From Asterias amurensis (lineage: Eukaryota; Echinodermata; Asteroidea; Forcipulatida; Asteriidae), in NCBI RefSeq assembly GCF_032118995.1, contig NC_092650.1, positions 13,638,501 to 13,702,500 of the forward strand: DNA of 64,000 bases, given 5' to 3'. A program made the translations under genes and the position numbers. Of this stretch, positions 12,100 to 22,600 are shown piece by piece. The notes under the pieces are model-generated. The model ran no database searches. It was not told the origin of the DNA and saw only the letters and a program-made list of their open reading frames with translations. Positions within the stretch are counted from its first letter, which is position 1. The number at the start of each line of letters is the position of its first letter.

Positions 12100-12650
12100 T
12101 GTTTAACTAGCCAAAGCTTGTTTAATTATACTTACATCTCAGGTCTGCGTACTTTACGTTACTAGGCATTCTATGCTTACAAGGCTAGCGCAGAAATTCG
12201 GCGCTTGCACGTAGTAAGCGGGGAATCACGATCGTAAGCACATAATTCGGCGGTAAGCATAGCCATGAAATTGGGCCCAGATGCTCTGGAGGGTGGTATA
12301 AAAACCTTTATACTACTTCCAGTGTTTTTATTGCACGGTGCATATTGTGGGTGTTAATGCGTCACGTGCGTCACGCTCCGTGTACGAACTGTGCAAAATT
12401 ACATTCTAAGCTTTGTGCATGTGCATGCTGTTTGTCGCAAAATAACGTTCCGATATTTTAAACTTTGCGCGTTGCATGCACATACATGAGACTGGAAGAT
12501 AAATTTGTTATAACAGTACACGCGCGATTGTTGAATACGAAAAAATATAGCGCGTCTGCGTCCCATATCCAACTCGGCCTTCAGCCTCAGATATGGGACG
12601 TAGAAGCCCTATATTTGTGTGTATTCCACTCGCGCTTGTGTGATAACTTA
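12100..12650. repeat. Family G fragment and a foldback element
   Basis: 12130-12275 carries CATGAAATTGGGCCC and TAAGCA motifs of family G (full copies at 42.35 and 44.2 kb). At about 12500-12650 GCGTCCCATATC is mirrored by GATATGGGACG and the flanks ATAACA..ACGCGCGATTG and CGCGCTTGTGTGATAAC are inverted, indicating a small palindromic element. Confidence 0.5.
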
Positions 12651-12979
12651 TAATACGCGTTTCAGTTTTATGAAGGCAAGCGTAAATAAACCTCTTGTGT
12701 CAGCCGTCTAAGCTGTTTTTAGATTAATAAGGCATTACAAGTGAATAGTCAAGTATTTGATCAACAATGTAGCTCATTGAAGTTGACTGACCAACAAACA
12801 CAGCCAATCCTTCACTTTATTGGATGTTTTAATCAGATGAATATATTACAATGCAGAGAGATTATTTTGGTTGTTTGCCGTTTATTTTTGAGGTGTTTCT
12901 TTCTTCATGCCCCCCCTTGGAAAATGGAATAACTTGGGTCTGCCACATGAACAGGCCAAAGTTTATTGGTTCTGGTTGT

Positions 12980-13071
12980 GAATAGTTCTGTCCGTCATAA
13001 TACCTGTATTAATTGAAGCCACTTGTTGAAATGGGTTACCAATTTCAAAGCATCTGGAATGTTGTCACCCT
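12980..13071 (-). pseudogene. Partial duplicate of PSMG2 exon 6 with splice donor
   Basis: On the minus strand this segment reads GDNIPDALKLVTHFNKWLQL followed by IQ and a GT donor-like GTATTATG. It is clearly homologous to the true PSMG2 exon at 15063-15177 (GDNIPDALTMVTHLNQWLKL), and the match runs on about 12 bp beyond the donor. The frame is open. A CAG lies immediately before the GGTGAC, so even an acceptor is conceivable. A family A element inserted at 13079 cuts off whatever was upstream. It could be an exon remnant of a duplicated gene or a cassette exon; remnant is likelier. Confidence 0.75.
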
Positions 13072-13078
13072 GAAAGAC

Positions 13079-13481
13079 TTAAAGGCAGTGGATACTGTTG
13101 GTAATTACTCAAAATAATTATTAGCATAAAACCTTACTTGGTGACGAGTAGGGGGGGGGGAGAGGTTGACAGTATAAAACATTGTGAAAAACTGCTCCCT
13201 CTGAAGTAACGTAGTTTTCGAGAAAGAAGTAATTTTCCACAAATTTGATTTTGAGACCTCAGATTTAGAATTTGAGGTCTCGAAGTCAAGAATCGGAAAG
13301 CACACAACTTTGTGTGGCCATGGTGCGACAAGGGTGTTTTTTTCTTTCATTAATATCTCGCAACTTTGACGACCGATTGAGCTAAAGAAAATTACAGGTT
13401 TGTTATTGTATACATATGTTGAGGTACAACACGTGAGAAGACTAGTCTTTGACAATTACCAATAGTGTCCACTGCCTTTAA
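13079..13481 (-). mobile_element. Family A TTAA element, complete
   Basis: TTAA at 13079-13082 and 13478-13481 flank inverted ends AGGCAGTGGATACTG.. and ..AGTGTCCACTGCCT. About 395 bp between. A run of ten G interrupts the left arm at 13150. Confidence 0.92.
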
Positions 13482-14018
13482 AGATCCATGTTTTGAGCAC
13501 AATCAACAAATTTGCTCAATCTCAAGATAACGCAGTTCCAGCTTATGAAAGCGCTTTGTATCACCTTCATACTAGTAAGTCTGTGCCTGAAATTGCTCAG
13601 GGCAGTCTCAGGATTGAGCAAAATTCACCACATTTGTCTCTTTCTTCTATATTGTTCCTTGGAAACTGATGAATTTTTTTGTTTACTATATGAAATAAGC
13701 ATTATTTTCTGGGTATTATTAAGTTCCTGGTTCAGTGATAGGTCAGACTAAAGAGCATAAGAACTCCCTGTAAAGTGGGTTCTTTTGTGTTTTTAAGTTT
13801 CAATTTGGTGATCTCATTCCTTTCTCCTGAAGACGAGCAGAGTTTACTGTTCAAACGCCAAGACCAAACCGGCTCTTTTCAGAGCCAACACTCCCTCAAA
13901 AGAGAAATATTACCTGGAAAAATTACATTCTTGAAATATTGGTTTATGGATATTCATCAGTTTGTCATAGATTTGATGGGTCAAACTGTATTGAAGCTGT
14001 GACATCCTCAAATTGTAA
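13482..14018 (-). other. Sequence downstream of PSMG2, no gene recognised
   Basis: Contains GACCAAACCGGCTCTTTTCA near 13862, which is shared in reverse with about 25335-25370 (AAAGAGCCGGTTCGGTCTCG), a small dispersed repeat. The last ~70 bp (ATCAGTTTGTCATAGATTTG..AATTGTAAC) look like a decayed extra unit of the 181-bp array that follows. Confidence 0.45.
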
Positions 14019-14561
14019 CTTGGTTCCCAAGTATTCTGTCTTTAGTTCCTAGCAAATGGAACTTAAGTTCTTAACTATTTACCACCTAATGTGCACATTG
14101 TATGCTATAACATCTTTGAAGTATCAACAGGTTCCCTGAGTATTCTTCAGTTCTTAATAGATGGAAGGGTCAAACAGTTGGCCGTATAGCAAATTGTAAC
14201 TTGGTTCCCAAGTATTGTGTCTTCAGTTCCTAACAAATGGAACTTAAGTTCTTAACTATTCACCACTTAATGTACACATTGTATGCTATAAATTCTTTGA
14301 CGTATCAACAGGTTCCCTGAGTATTCTTCAGTTCTTAATAGATGGAAGGGTCAAACTGTTGGCCGTATGGCAAATTGTAACTTGGTTCCCAAGTATTTTG
14401 TCTTCAGTTTCTAACAAATGGAACTTAAGTTCTTAACTTTTTACCACCTAATGTACACATTGTATGCTATAACATCTTTGAAGTATCAACAAGTTCCACA
14501 GAGTATCCTTCAGTTCTTAATAGATGGAGGGGTCAAACTGTTGGCCGTATAGCATATTCCA
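14019..14561. repeat. 181-bp tandem repeat including the end of the PSMG2 coding sequence
   Basis: CTTGGTTCCCAAGTATT starts units at 14019, 14200 and 14381 (period 181 bp). The units share GGTCAAACTGTTGGCCGTAT, which on the minus strand encodes the PSMG2 C-terminus. The unit nearest the gene therefore contains the real last codons and stop (14517-14519), and the outer units are copies lying in the 3' UTR or just beyond. Confidence 0.92.
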
Positions 14562-17500
14562 AGAGCTTGGTATCCTCCATGGACTGCGGACCGGTGTTTG
14601 ACTACTCTCAGGTTCCTGAGAATGAATACAACACATAGCAAAATTATCTACAAAAATAATATAATAATAACTATTTCTTATATAGCCCATTTTACAATAA
14701 TATGTCAATGCGTGTTTAAACATTAGTGCCCTGACCATTGGGCCAATAACGTTCCTTTAGTCTTTTTTAGCTCCCTGGAGAGTATACCCCGAGCTGCTGT
14801 AGCCCTTAGAAGGCCATTTCATACACAATATCGAACTCTACCCTCGCAAGTACCCATTTATACCCCTGGATGGAGAGAAGCAATTATAGTAAAGCATCTT
14901 GCTCAAGGACACACATGTCATGACCACGATTCGAACCCACACTACAACTTAACCACCAGAACTTTGATGCTCTAAACCGCTCGGCCATGACACCCCAAAA
15001 AGAATTTACGGCACTACTTTGTCAAAGAAACGACATCAGAATAATTCTGTCCGTCATGTTACCTGTATTAACTTAAGCCACTGGTTGAGATGGGTAACCA
15101 TCGTTAAAGCATCTGGAATGTTGTCACCCTCGGAGCAGAATAACATCAAGATGGCCAAGGGAACATCTTGAAGACAACTGTCAAAGACGGCAAATAAAAA
15201 TCATTAAGCAAGTTTTTTTTTAAGGAACTGTTAAGACTGTATTTTTACATGTGCTTAAAAAAGAATCCAGGGGTGGATTTTACAAAGAGTTCAGACTAGT
15301 CTTATTATGAGTAAGACTAACCTTAACTTTTGAATAACTCCTGAAGAGTCCTAGGACTATCCCAAGTTAGGACTATCTTTGTGAAATTGAACCCTGCATT
15401 AAAGCCATTGGACACTTTCAGTAAACAGTATTGTCCAAAGGCCCACACTTCCTGTATCACAACTTATATACAAAATAACAAACCAGTGAAAATTTAGGCT
15501 CAATCGGTCATCGAAGTCGGGAGAAAATAACGGGAAATCCCACCCTTGTTTCCGCACGTTTCGCCGTTTCATGACATGTGTTTACTATAATCCGTAATTC
15601 TCGATGTCGAGAATTGATAATTGTTTTAATGTTATCTCACAAAGTAAAGCATTTCATAGAATAATATTTCAAGAAAAGTCTTTTACCATTACCTTCATTA
15701 CCCTGTAAGTTATTTGTAAATCTTTGTTTTTTTTATTTTTTTTTTCTGTTCCGAAAGTTTATAATGGCTTTAAGGGAGGGTTTACTTTTGGTAATTTCTC
15801 CAAAAATTAGAGAACATAAAATCTTACTTGGTAAGAAGCACTGAAGCTGTAAGAAATGTGTAACATTTTAAGAAACGATTCCGTTCTAAAGGAATGTGGT
15901 TTTAGAGAGAGAGGGGTTCAAAACATTTTCAATCTGAGAAACATTTCCTGCAGCAAAGTTTCTCAGATTGTGTATTCCAATTACGGAATTACGTAGAAGT
16001 AGTACAATCAGGATTTAGTCTTAAATTTGCCCAATTACTGGATTATCATGGCGAAAGTGCCCGGACTTAGTAACTCTTTGAGATCGGGGTGATCGACATG
16101 ATCTTAGTAGGTGGCAGAGCTGTGTGAACAGGTTATATAGCTCTGTAATAAATAGCAACAAATATAGTGATAGAAGTCCCACTCACCAATCATCGAAGAG
16201 TCGCTTTGCGACTCCACCTCCGGGGATATAAATCCCCCTCGCACATTCTGGCCTCCCCTCCTCGTTAGCCAATGGTGGAGCCCACTGGTTTTGTCTCTTT
16301 TCTAGCCTCTTCCATTGTAGTTGATCTGACAGGACTGTACCAAGTTCTCCATCCAACTTGGGGGTGGTCAAGTATCTAAACTGACTCCTGGAAAAAAACG
16401 CACAAAAACATAAGTCAGAGGTTTTTTGTTTGTTTGTTTTGGGGTTTTTTTCGGGGGGGGGGGATGGTATTACAGGAAGTTATTTTACCTTGAGGTCATG
16501 TCACAGGAGGCAATTTACGAGAAGAGAATCCAATCGCATAATTTTCTACAGAATTATAAGACATTGTGTAAAAAATTACTACGTGCTACCTAAGTGTTCT
16601 TGCAGCATGCACTGCAGTTGGTTGCCTCCAAGTTGCCTGTCAAAGTTCAAGTTGACTTGTGTTTGGTTACTTTTTCCCGCGTTAGCGAACGACAGGTGGA
16701 GCGTGCTCAAAAGGCCTTTACAGTGTTGCAGTGACAAATGTTTTAATAAAATTGGAGTTTTTAGGACGTACTTTCTCACACTTCTCGCCAGTAGTGCGCT
16801 TGCTCAGGGTTATGCACACACTACAGAGCATGTGCATGCATGCTCAGAGCCACCAAATAGGGCAGTTTTGTCTGCTGCCACCAGCGTCTCAAAAGTCTCC
16901 CAATAGTAAATACTTTCTATATAGTCAGTTCTCTGATGTCAGTGAAAACTACTCAATAACAAGGGAAAAGTTGGGCCTCTGATTAAATATTACTTTTCCA
17001 GTAAATAAAGCATTACTTACCCTGTAAGCTGTGAGTCAGTTCTCTCATGTGAGTGACTACTACTCAATAAGATGACTCGGGAAAATTTTGAGTCTTTGAT
17101 CCATAGAAGAAGCTTCTTTCTGAAGTCAGCTTGTGCACCCTGGTGAGAAGATTCAAGTAAATTGCAGTGAAATATGAATATAAAAAGCTTTAAATTCTCA
17201 AATGTTTTCATGAAGGATGATTTTCCAGGTTATAAGAAACTCACCTTGACTAACGGTGTTCGCTGTTGAACCACAACTAGCTTCCTCTCTTTGGACTCAT
17301 ACACTGTCAAGACAGAAGATTAAACATGAAAATTACATGCAAAATCATTTTCTGATCACTTAAACAATTAAGTGTGTGGCTTTAATGCAAATGAAACCAA
17401 GTAACTTTATTTATCTACTATTTCACTGTGGTTTGTGGTTTTGTGAATAAATGAGTGAACAGTTGAAGGACATTACAATTTATGATTAACCATTGAGAAC

Positions 17501-19373
17501 GGATACAAAATATGCAAAACCCTGATTGAAGTAAGGCTCATCAGCTATGTACCTCATCAGTGTAAACATATTGTAGCGGCGGTGCCGATCGACCGGTAGG
17601 GGGCGCCAGCATGACTCCCCTTCGGAGCACTGCTTTCAGCCCATGCGGGCCGATCGAGATATCTGCTCGCCAGAGAGGGCGCTCTCTGGCTTAGGCCTTC
17701 TCTCTCGTGTACATGTAGTTTCAGTGAATTGTTGAGTGTTATTAAAGCTCCGAAACGATGACAGAAAGCCAGTAAATTGTACCTTCTTGTGTCATTAAAC
17801 TGTGTGCATTGCAACCCCCGGTCGACGCTACAATATTGAGGCCTGATACTTCATGGAGGCGACGAAGGCAATTGCCTCAATGCCCCCCGTTCAATGTCTC
17901 CAGGCCCTTGAAACTCTCCATAAAAGAGTTTGAAATCGTTTAGATGATGAATGGTGGAGTCTATAATTTAAAATCTGTTAACAAACCTTCTGCACTGGTT
18001 ACTAGAGAAGCTTCAGTCCTTCCTGATCTCCCGAAGGGATCGTTACCGCACAGAGGCAGGATGCTTGCATCGTGGAGGTAGCCTGCCTTGGTCAAGTCTA
18101 GTGTAGAGATCAGTAGATCTGAAGATAACTGGCCAACATTACCTGCAGATACTGCTGGCTGTTGGAGTGAAAACAGAATAAAGTGAAGACTATGCTCATC
18201 AAAGAAATTAATTTAGCCCTAGCCTAGTTCAGACACAATACAGTTACAATCTAATACTATGCATACAAATCTGTTAATGTAGCCCCATCAATCCTTCGTC
18301 CTTAGAAGCAGCTTTGGTGAAATGGTGCCAGGTTGCTTTATCCCTAAAATGAGTTGTTGGGTCTCGTTTAGATTGAGATTTGTGGCTCTGGTGATGGTGT
18401 CTGGGTAGCTCATTTTCCTCCTGCCGCGATTTGAATGTCCACCACAAGGATTCCAGAAGATTTTTCCATTTCAGATACATTTATTTCATGTCAACATCAA
18501 TCAATACATTGTAATAACATTGTTCAGAAAACATATAATAACTTGTACTAAGGAAAACTTAATCCAGTTAATGAACAATAAACAGAAAATAGCTTGGCGT
18601 TAACATGTAGGAAAAAGAAGAAGCAAAAGCTTTTTCCCTCTTCCCTAAAGACAAGGACAATTTACACAAAAACGAACATAACAAACAAAAGGGACATGGA
18701 CATATGGGTTGATTAGTATCACCCAGCAAGCTGTAGACATCTTAGTTGCGATAACGTAGAAACCCTCCTCTTCGCTGTCGGGAGGAGAGCTACGTTTAAA
18801 TCGCAACTATAGTCATCTCTGTTTTACAGTTTTGGGTAGTGGCGGTGATCGATTACCCTCCATCATCCGTCAGGTCGCAACTATACGCTAAACCACTTGA
18901 GTCCTGCACTAGTAGCGTTATTTATTATGGAGCGAATGTAATTGAGGCACATTCTGGGTTCATTGACCAGCATGAAGTACATTCCAATATAATAAAATAT
19001 TATACTACTTCTAGAAACTATAAGGCTCCCTTGGAGGAACCTTCTAAAGTTCTAGAAGTAATATTATACATCTTTCAACTAAAATAAACCCTTTTTTTCC
19101 TTCTACTCTTTTTGATTCTGGTCTTGTCATAAGAATTATGATTGAGTAAACACTTTGAGCTACACTACAACACAACCTAAAAAGTAAAATTGGTTGTCGA
19201 CCCTTCCATGTTTTTTATACATTTTTTAATTAGTGACTGTTATATTATATTAGTGTTTATTGTTAGACTTACTCACTTAGTTAGAGATACAATTAAGTAC
19301 AAAAACAAATAGTTACCAAAATGAGAGTGAACCCACTCCAATCACTTGAAGAAGCAGTTGATTTGATAAACAT
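14517..19373 (-). CDS. PSMG2: Proteasome assembly chaperone 2 (PAC2), seven coding exons
   Basis: PAC2 pairs with PAC1 (PSMG1) and scaffolds assembly of the 20S alpha ring. Coding exons in transcript order: 19317-19373, 17987-18158, 17245-17303, 17021-17139, 16187-16387, 15063-15177, 14517-14615. Lengths sum to 822 nt, 273 aa plus stop; human PAC2 is 264 aa. All junctions are GT/AG and in frame. The start is MFIKSTASSSDWSGFTLIL, then PAVSAGNVGQLSSDLLISTL, then LCGNDPF, then RVILLSSSHSHERTD, FRYLTTP, YIPGGGVAKRLFDD, EGDNIPDA and the end WRIPSSWNMLYGQQFDPSIY. These line up one by one with the vertebrate family in order and spacing. Introns hold a solo LTR (17.6 kb), a C element (15.4 kb) and a SINE (14.65-15.0 kb). 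It diverges from ZFAND1. The last exon overlaps a tandem array. Confidence 0.95.
14650..15000 (-). mobile_element. tRNA-derived SINE, in the last PSMG2 intron
   Basis: Minus-strand head TGTCATGGCCGAGCGGTTTA with B box GGGTTCGAATCGTGG, then CTTGAGCAAGATGCTT and CTTCTCTCCATCCAGGGGTA. The tail is near 14655 (TATATAAGAAATAG..ATTATTAT on the minus strand). Same family as the full copy at 51.78-52.14 kb. Confidence 0.8.
15269..15396. mobile_element. Family F inverted-repeat element
   Basis: CAGGGGTGGATTTTACAAAG at the left is mirrored by CTTTGTGAAATTGAACCCTG at the right. The inner part is rich in GACTAGTC/TAGGACTA half-palindromes. About 128 bp. Confidence 0.7.
15399..15772. mobile_element. Family C TTAA element
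   Basis: TTAA at 15399-15402 then AGCCATTGGACACTTTCAG; right end TTCCGAAAGTTTATAATGGC then TTAA (15769-15772). Central palindrome ATTCTCGATGTCGAGAAT. Lies in the PSMG2 intron between exons 5 and 6. Confidence 0.9.
15773..16180. repeat. Possible degenerate TTAA element remnant
   Basis: Starts GGGAGGGTTTACTTTTGGTAA, resembling a family B end. Contains an inverted pair AATCTGAGAAACATTTCC / AAAGTTTCTCAGATT near 15940. The right boundary is unclear. Confidence 0.4.
16480..16680 (+). repeat. Diverged dispersed repeat shared with 52.28-52.51 kb
   Basis: GCATGCACTGCAGTTGGTTGCCTCCAAGTTGCCTGT (split here as GCATGCACTGCAG and TTGCCTCCAAGTTG) recurs at about 52.46-52.50 kb with AGACATTGT upstream in both. 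A weaker match lies at 47.03-47.05 kb. Possibly an old LINE body. Confidence 0.45.
17572..17832. mobile_element. Probable solo LTR
   Basis: Begins TGTAGCGGCGGTGCC and ends GGTCGACGCTACA, i.e. TG..CA with the short inverted tips TGTAGCG/CGCTACA. Flanked by ATAT at 17568-17571 and 17833-17836. About 261 bp, much more GC-rich than its surroundings, with an internal ATTAAA. No adjacent polypurine tract or primer-binding site with internal genes, so a solo LTR. It lies in the PSMG2 intron between exons 2 and 3. Confidence 0.75.
18159..19316 (-). other. PSMG2 intron 1 with two foldbacks
   Basis: Near 18746-18808 TTGCGATAACGTAG is mirrored by CTACGTTTAAATCGCAA, and near 19000-19070 TATTATACTACTTCTAGAAA is mirrored by TTCTAGAAGTAATATTATA. 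Both could be small foldback elements. A 68-codon open frame at 18274-18480 (-) is not recognised. Confidence 0.5.
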
Positions 19374-19608
19374 TTTTACAGAGGTATCTTATTTTTTCTA
19401 TTCTGATTTTATTAAAACTGTGAGCAAGTAATAGGGCCTAATGACACTTCTGCACGATCTTGCATTTGCAAGTCACACACGCTGAAATTGTTTGTTATAG
19501 CGCCCTCAAGGGCTCGCATAATTGAGACAGGTATCCTGTCGTCTGTCAAAAACTACATACGTAATGGTGGTGGGAACCTGACTAATCCACAATTTCTTTA
19601 AACCAGTC
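19374..19608. promoter_or_regulatory. Shared bidirectional promoter of PSMG2 and ZFAND1
   Basis: Only 235 bp separate the two divergent start codons, so both 5' UTRs and the promoter lie here. No TATA box in either direction. Three short palindromes are visible: CTTGCATTTGCAAG (19459-19472), GCCCTCAAGGGC (19502-19513) and GACAGGTATCCTGTC (19526-19540). TACGTA is at 19557-19562. I found no clean TGAC(N3)GC antioxidant-response site. That these palindromes bind factors is inference. Confidence 0.75.
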
Positions 19609-22600
19609 ATGGCGGAGGTTGACATCGGAAAACATTGCTCCGTAAAGACTTGCAAACAACTCGGTAAATACTGGAGTTTACAAATCAGATTGATCGGTTT
19701 CGGCTGTGACAACTTATAATGTAGCAACTTAGATATTGCTATCGCATTGAGTAGATTTGCATCTTGTTAAAATGGATGAAAGTCTAGTTTCCGGACATTA
19801 CTTTTTGCAGGGCCATCGAATCGAACATGTCATTGTGATTGTCGAATGACATACCATTGACTCAGTCTCAAGGACCCGTCGGCCGCGGCGGCAGGCGGTG
19901 CATCACTGCAATCCTGCATAATGTTACTGCTTTTAATAATAATAAATTTGCAATGTTATTTCAAAAACACAATTTTATTAAACATAATATAAAGTGTGGT
20001 TTAACCTAGCCCACCTTGTTGAGCTGTTAATGGCTCCGCTTTTAACATCGGTCTCATCACTGTCACCATTACAGCCCACCTTCGATACATGTCTTAAATG
20101 CTAAGTTTTCAAAGGTTGCAAAATGCGAGGTAGTTTGGTTGCAAATTTCTCCCACTTTAAAAAGTCCAATACTACTCCAACATACCTCATTTTATTCCTT
20201 ATATTTGTGGAATTACTATAACACATAACAGGGCTTACTAAATGATGACTTTGTCCAGATGTGATGATTTGAAAATTGGTCCAAAAAAACGTGTACACAA
20301 ATTACATTTACCGTGACATACTCTTGGGCGCCGTCAAGTCAATTTACATATATTATTGATAGCTATTTCAATTCTACCCTTCATTTTTATTGAGCAATTT
20401 CATCATCTTTCTTACATGTAAGCCTACAAAAAATGCTATCAAAACGCATACTGAGAAACTTGGTACTTAAAAACGTTTTGCCCTTCTTGTTTGCATGCCA
20501 CAGTTCTATGCAACAGGGCGTGATGTCACACACACGGAATAACTTTGGAGCAAAAGCAAGAGTAGGCCTAACTCTTTGGAAAGAATTTATAAACAATGTA
20601 GGCCTATCAAAATAGACACAGAAACACACACAGAATTTGAGGACATGGCCTACAGAACATACTCATAAAACCATAAAACCATCTTCAAATCGATATGGCG
20701 GCCATCTTAGACATGGTGGCCATCTTGAAACGAGGACCTCCCTCACCAACTTTTTTAAAAAATCGGAACGAGCAACATGTTATTTATTTTACTTGGCCTA
20801 ATTAGTTCCTAGTTGTTAGCATTGTAAGGGTTCCTGTGCCAGGAGTGTCACCTGTGACAGACATGGTGCATTATAAGTTTCCTTTATTATTATTATTATT
20901 AGAGTTTCACCATTGCTCCTGTTGTTAACATTTTTCTCTTTTACAGTTAAGGTTTTGTATGGAATGAGATTTTGAGCAATAAGTTAGGCTTGCGATTTAA
21001 TGTGATAGTGACATAATTGCAGCGTCTGCAATTTTACACATATTTTGATTAATAAGTATAAGTCTGTGTTTCTGATGTTATTAGAATTTTTTAAAGAAAT
21101 TGTAATGTCGCATTTTAAATTTGCTGTCAAACCAAATAATAAAGAATGTTGGTTGTAAATTATAATATTTGTTTCTATATTTTTATTGTAGATTTTTTGC
21201 CGTTTCAATGTAGTGCCTGTTCAGGAATTTTCTGGTAAGTTTGCTATGTAAGTACGATTAAGGCCACTTAATAAAAAAGTGTTGAACGTCTGTTTTTTTT
21301 GGCGGATGGGGGAGGGAGGTTTTTTTAATATATTTTTTTAAATTAGTTTTGTTGACATGCCAAATATGAAATCAAGAATAAAGAAATCATCACAATCGCT
21401 ATAAAACAGAGGGTTTGTGTGTTTTTGATGTTTTCAATAGATTTTGTCAAACAAATTTAACTCTTAGATGACATTTTCTGTAAACTTTTTCAAACAACTC
21501 AGCACAGTGTAGGCAAGTCGATATTTGAAGAATTGGTCTTGCTTTTTGCCAACATGAATAAAAGCCTTCTTTAAACATCTGGGTTGTAAAAGTATAAAGA
21601 GGTATCGAGACATGGAAAAAAAAATGGGGTCGGGGGGGTTTTGAATGGTCGGGCAGGGACGATCAACAATGTTTTTTTTATGTGGCCTTAGCACAAAACC
21701 TTGCTTGGTAACGAGTAATGGGGAGAGGTTGATAGTATAAAACATTGTGAGAAACAGCTCCCTCTGAAGTGAAGTAGTTTTTGAGAAAGAAGTTATTTTC
21801 CAAAAATTTTGAGGTCTCAAAATCAAGCATCTAAAAGCACACAACTTCTCGTGGGACAAGGGTGTTCTTTCTTTCATTATTATCTCGCAACTTTGACGAC
21901 CAATTGAGCTCAACATTACACGGGTTTATTATTTTATAATGCATATATGTTTAGATACACCAAGTGAGAAGACTGGTTGTTGACAATAACCAATAGTGTC
22001 CAGTGTCTTTAAAGTATTTGTTGGCTAATTTTAATATGTTTACCTATTTTCCTCTTGTTGTTTTTTCAGTTTGGATCATAGGAGCTTGGATAATCACAAC
22101 TGTTCCCAGGTAAAGACGCAATCTGCTAATTTTTTTCCCCATCTTAACAACATAATATTTTATTTTTTTACCGAATTGTCTTGACATAATTAACCACTGG
22201 TGACCTCATCCTTTAATTACTCAAGCATGAGACACACATTCGTACAGAACAGAAATCTTTAGTTCAAAGGCACACAACTTCGTGTGACAAGGGCGTTTTT
22301 TCTTTCATTATTATCTCGCAACTTCAACATCCACTTGAGCTGAAATTTTCACAGGTTTGTTATTTTATGCATTTTATCACCAAGTGAGAAGACTGGTCTT
22401 TGACAACTACCAATAGTTTCCAGTGTCTCTAATCTAAAGACTAAGGGAATCAATGTGTGGTGAAGAGGTTTTTAACTAGTGGTTTAAACCTGCGCCGAGG
22501 CCTGGACTTGATAATTTTACCGAGACACAGTTGAGGTAAATTATAAAGAACCAGGCCTCGGCGGGTTTAAACCACTAGTTGAAAACTGATTAAACACACT

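Noticed and set aside
13105..13455. 116-codon minus-strand frame
   Set aside because: Lies wholly within a family A element. The same peptide pieces appear at 21.5, 27.8, 38.7 and 60.6 kb through copies of the repeat.
16183..16371. Reading 16183-16371 (-) as a stand-alone small gene
   Set aside because: It is the middle of PSMG2 exon 5. The frame extends upstream to the acceptor at 16388-16390 and ends at a GTGAGT donor.
18274..18480. 68-codon minus-strand frame in PSMG2 intron 1, faintly like a LINE protein tail (RDKATW)
   Set aside because: The resemblance is too short and there is no 3' UTR or second segment to support it.
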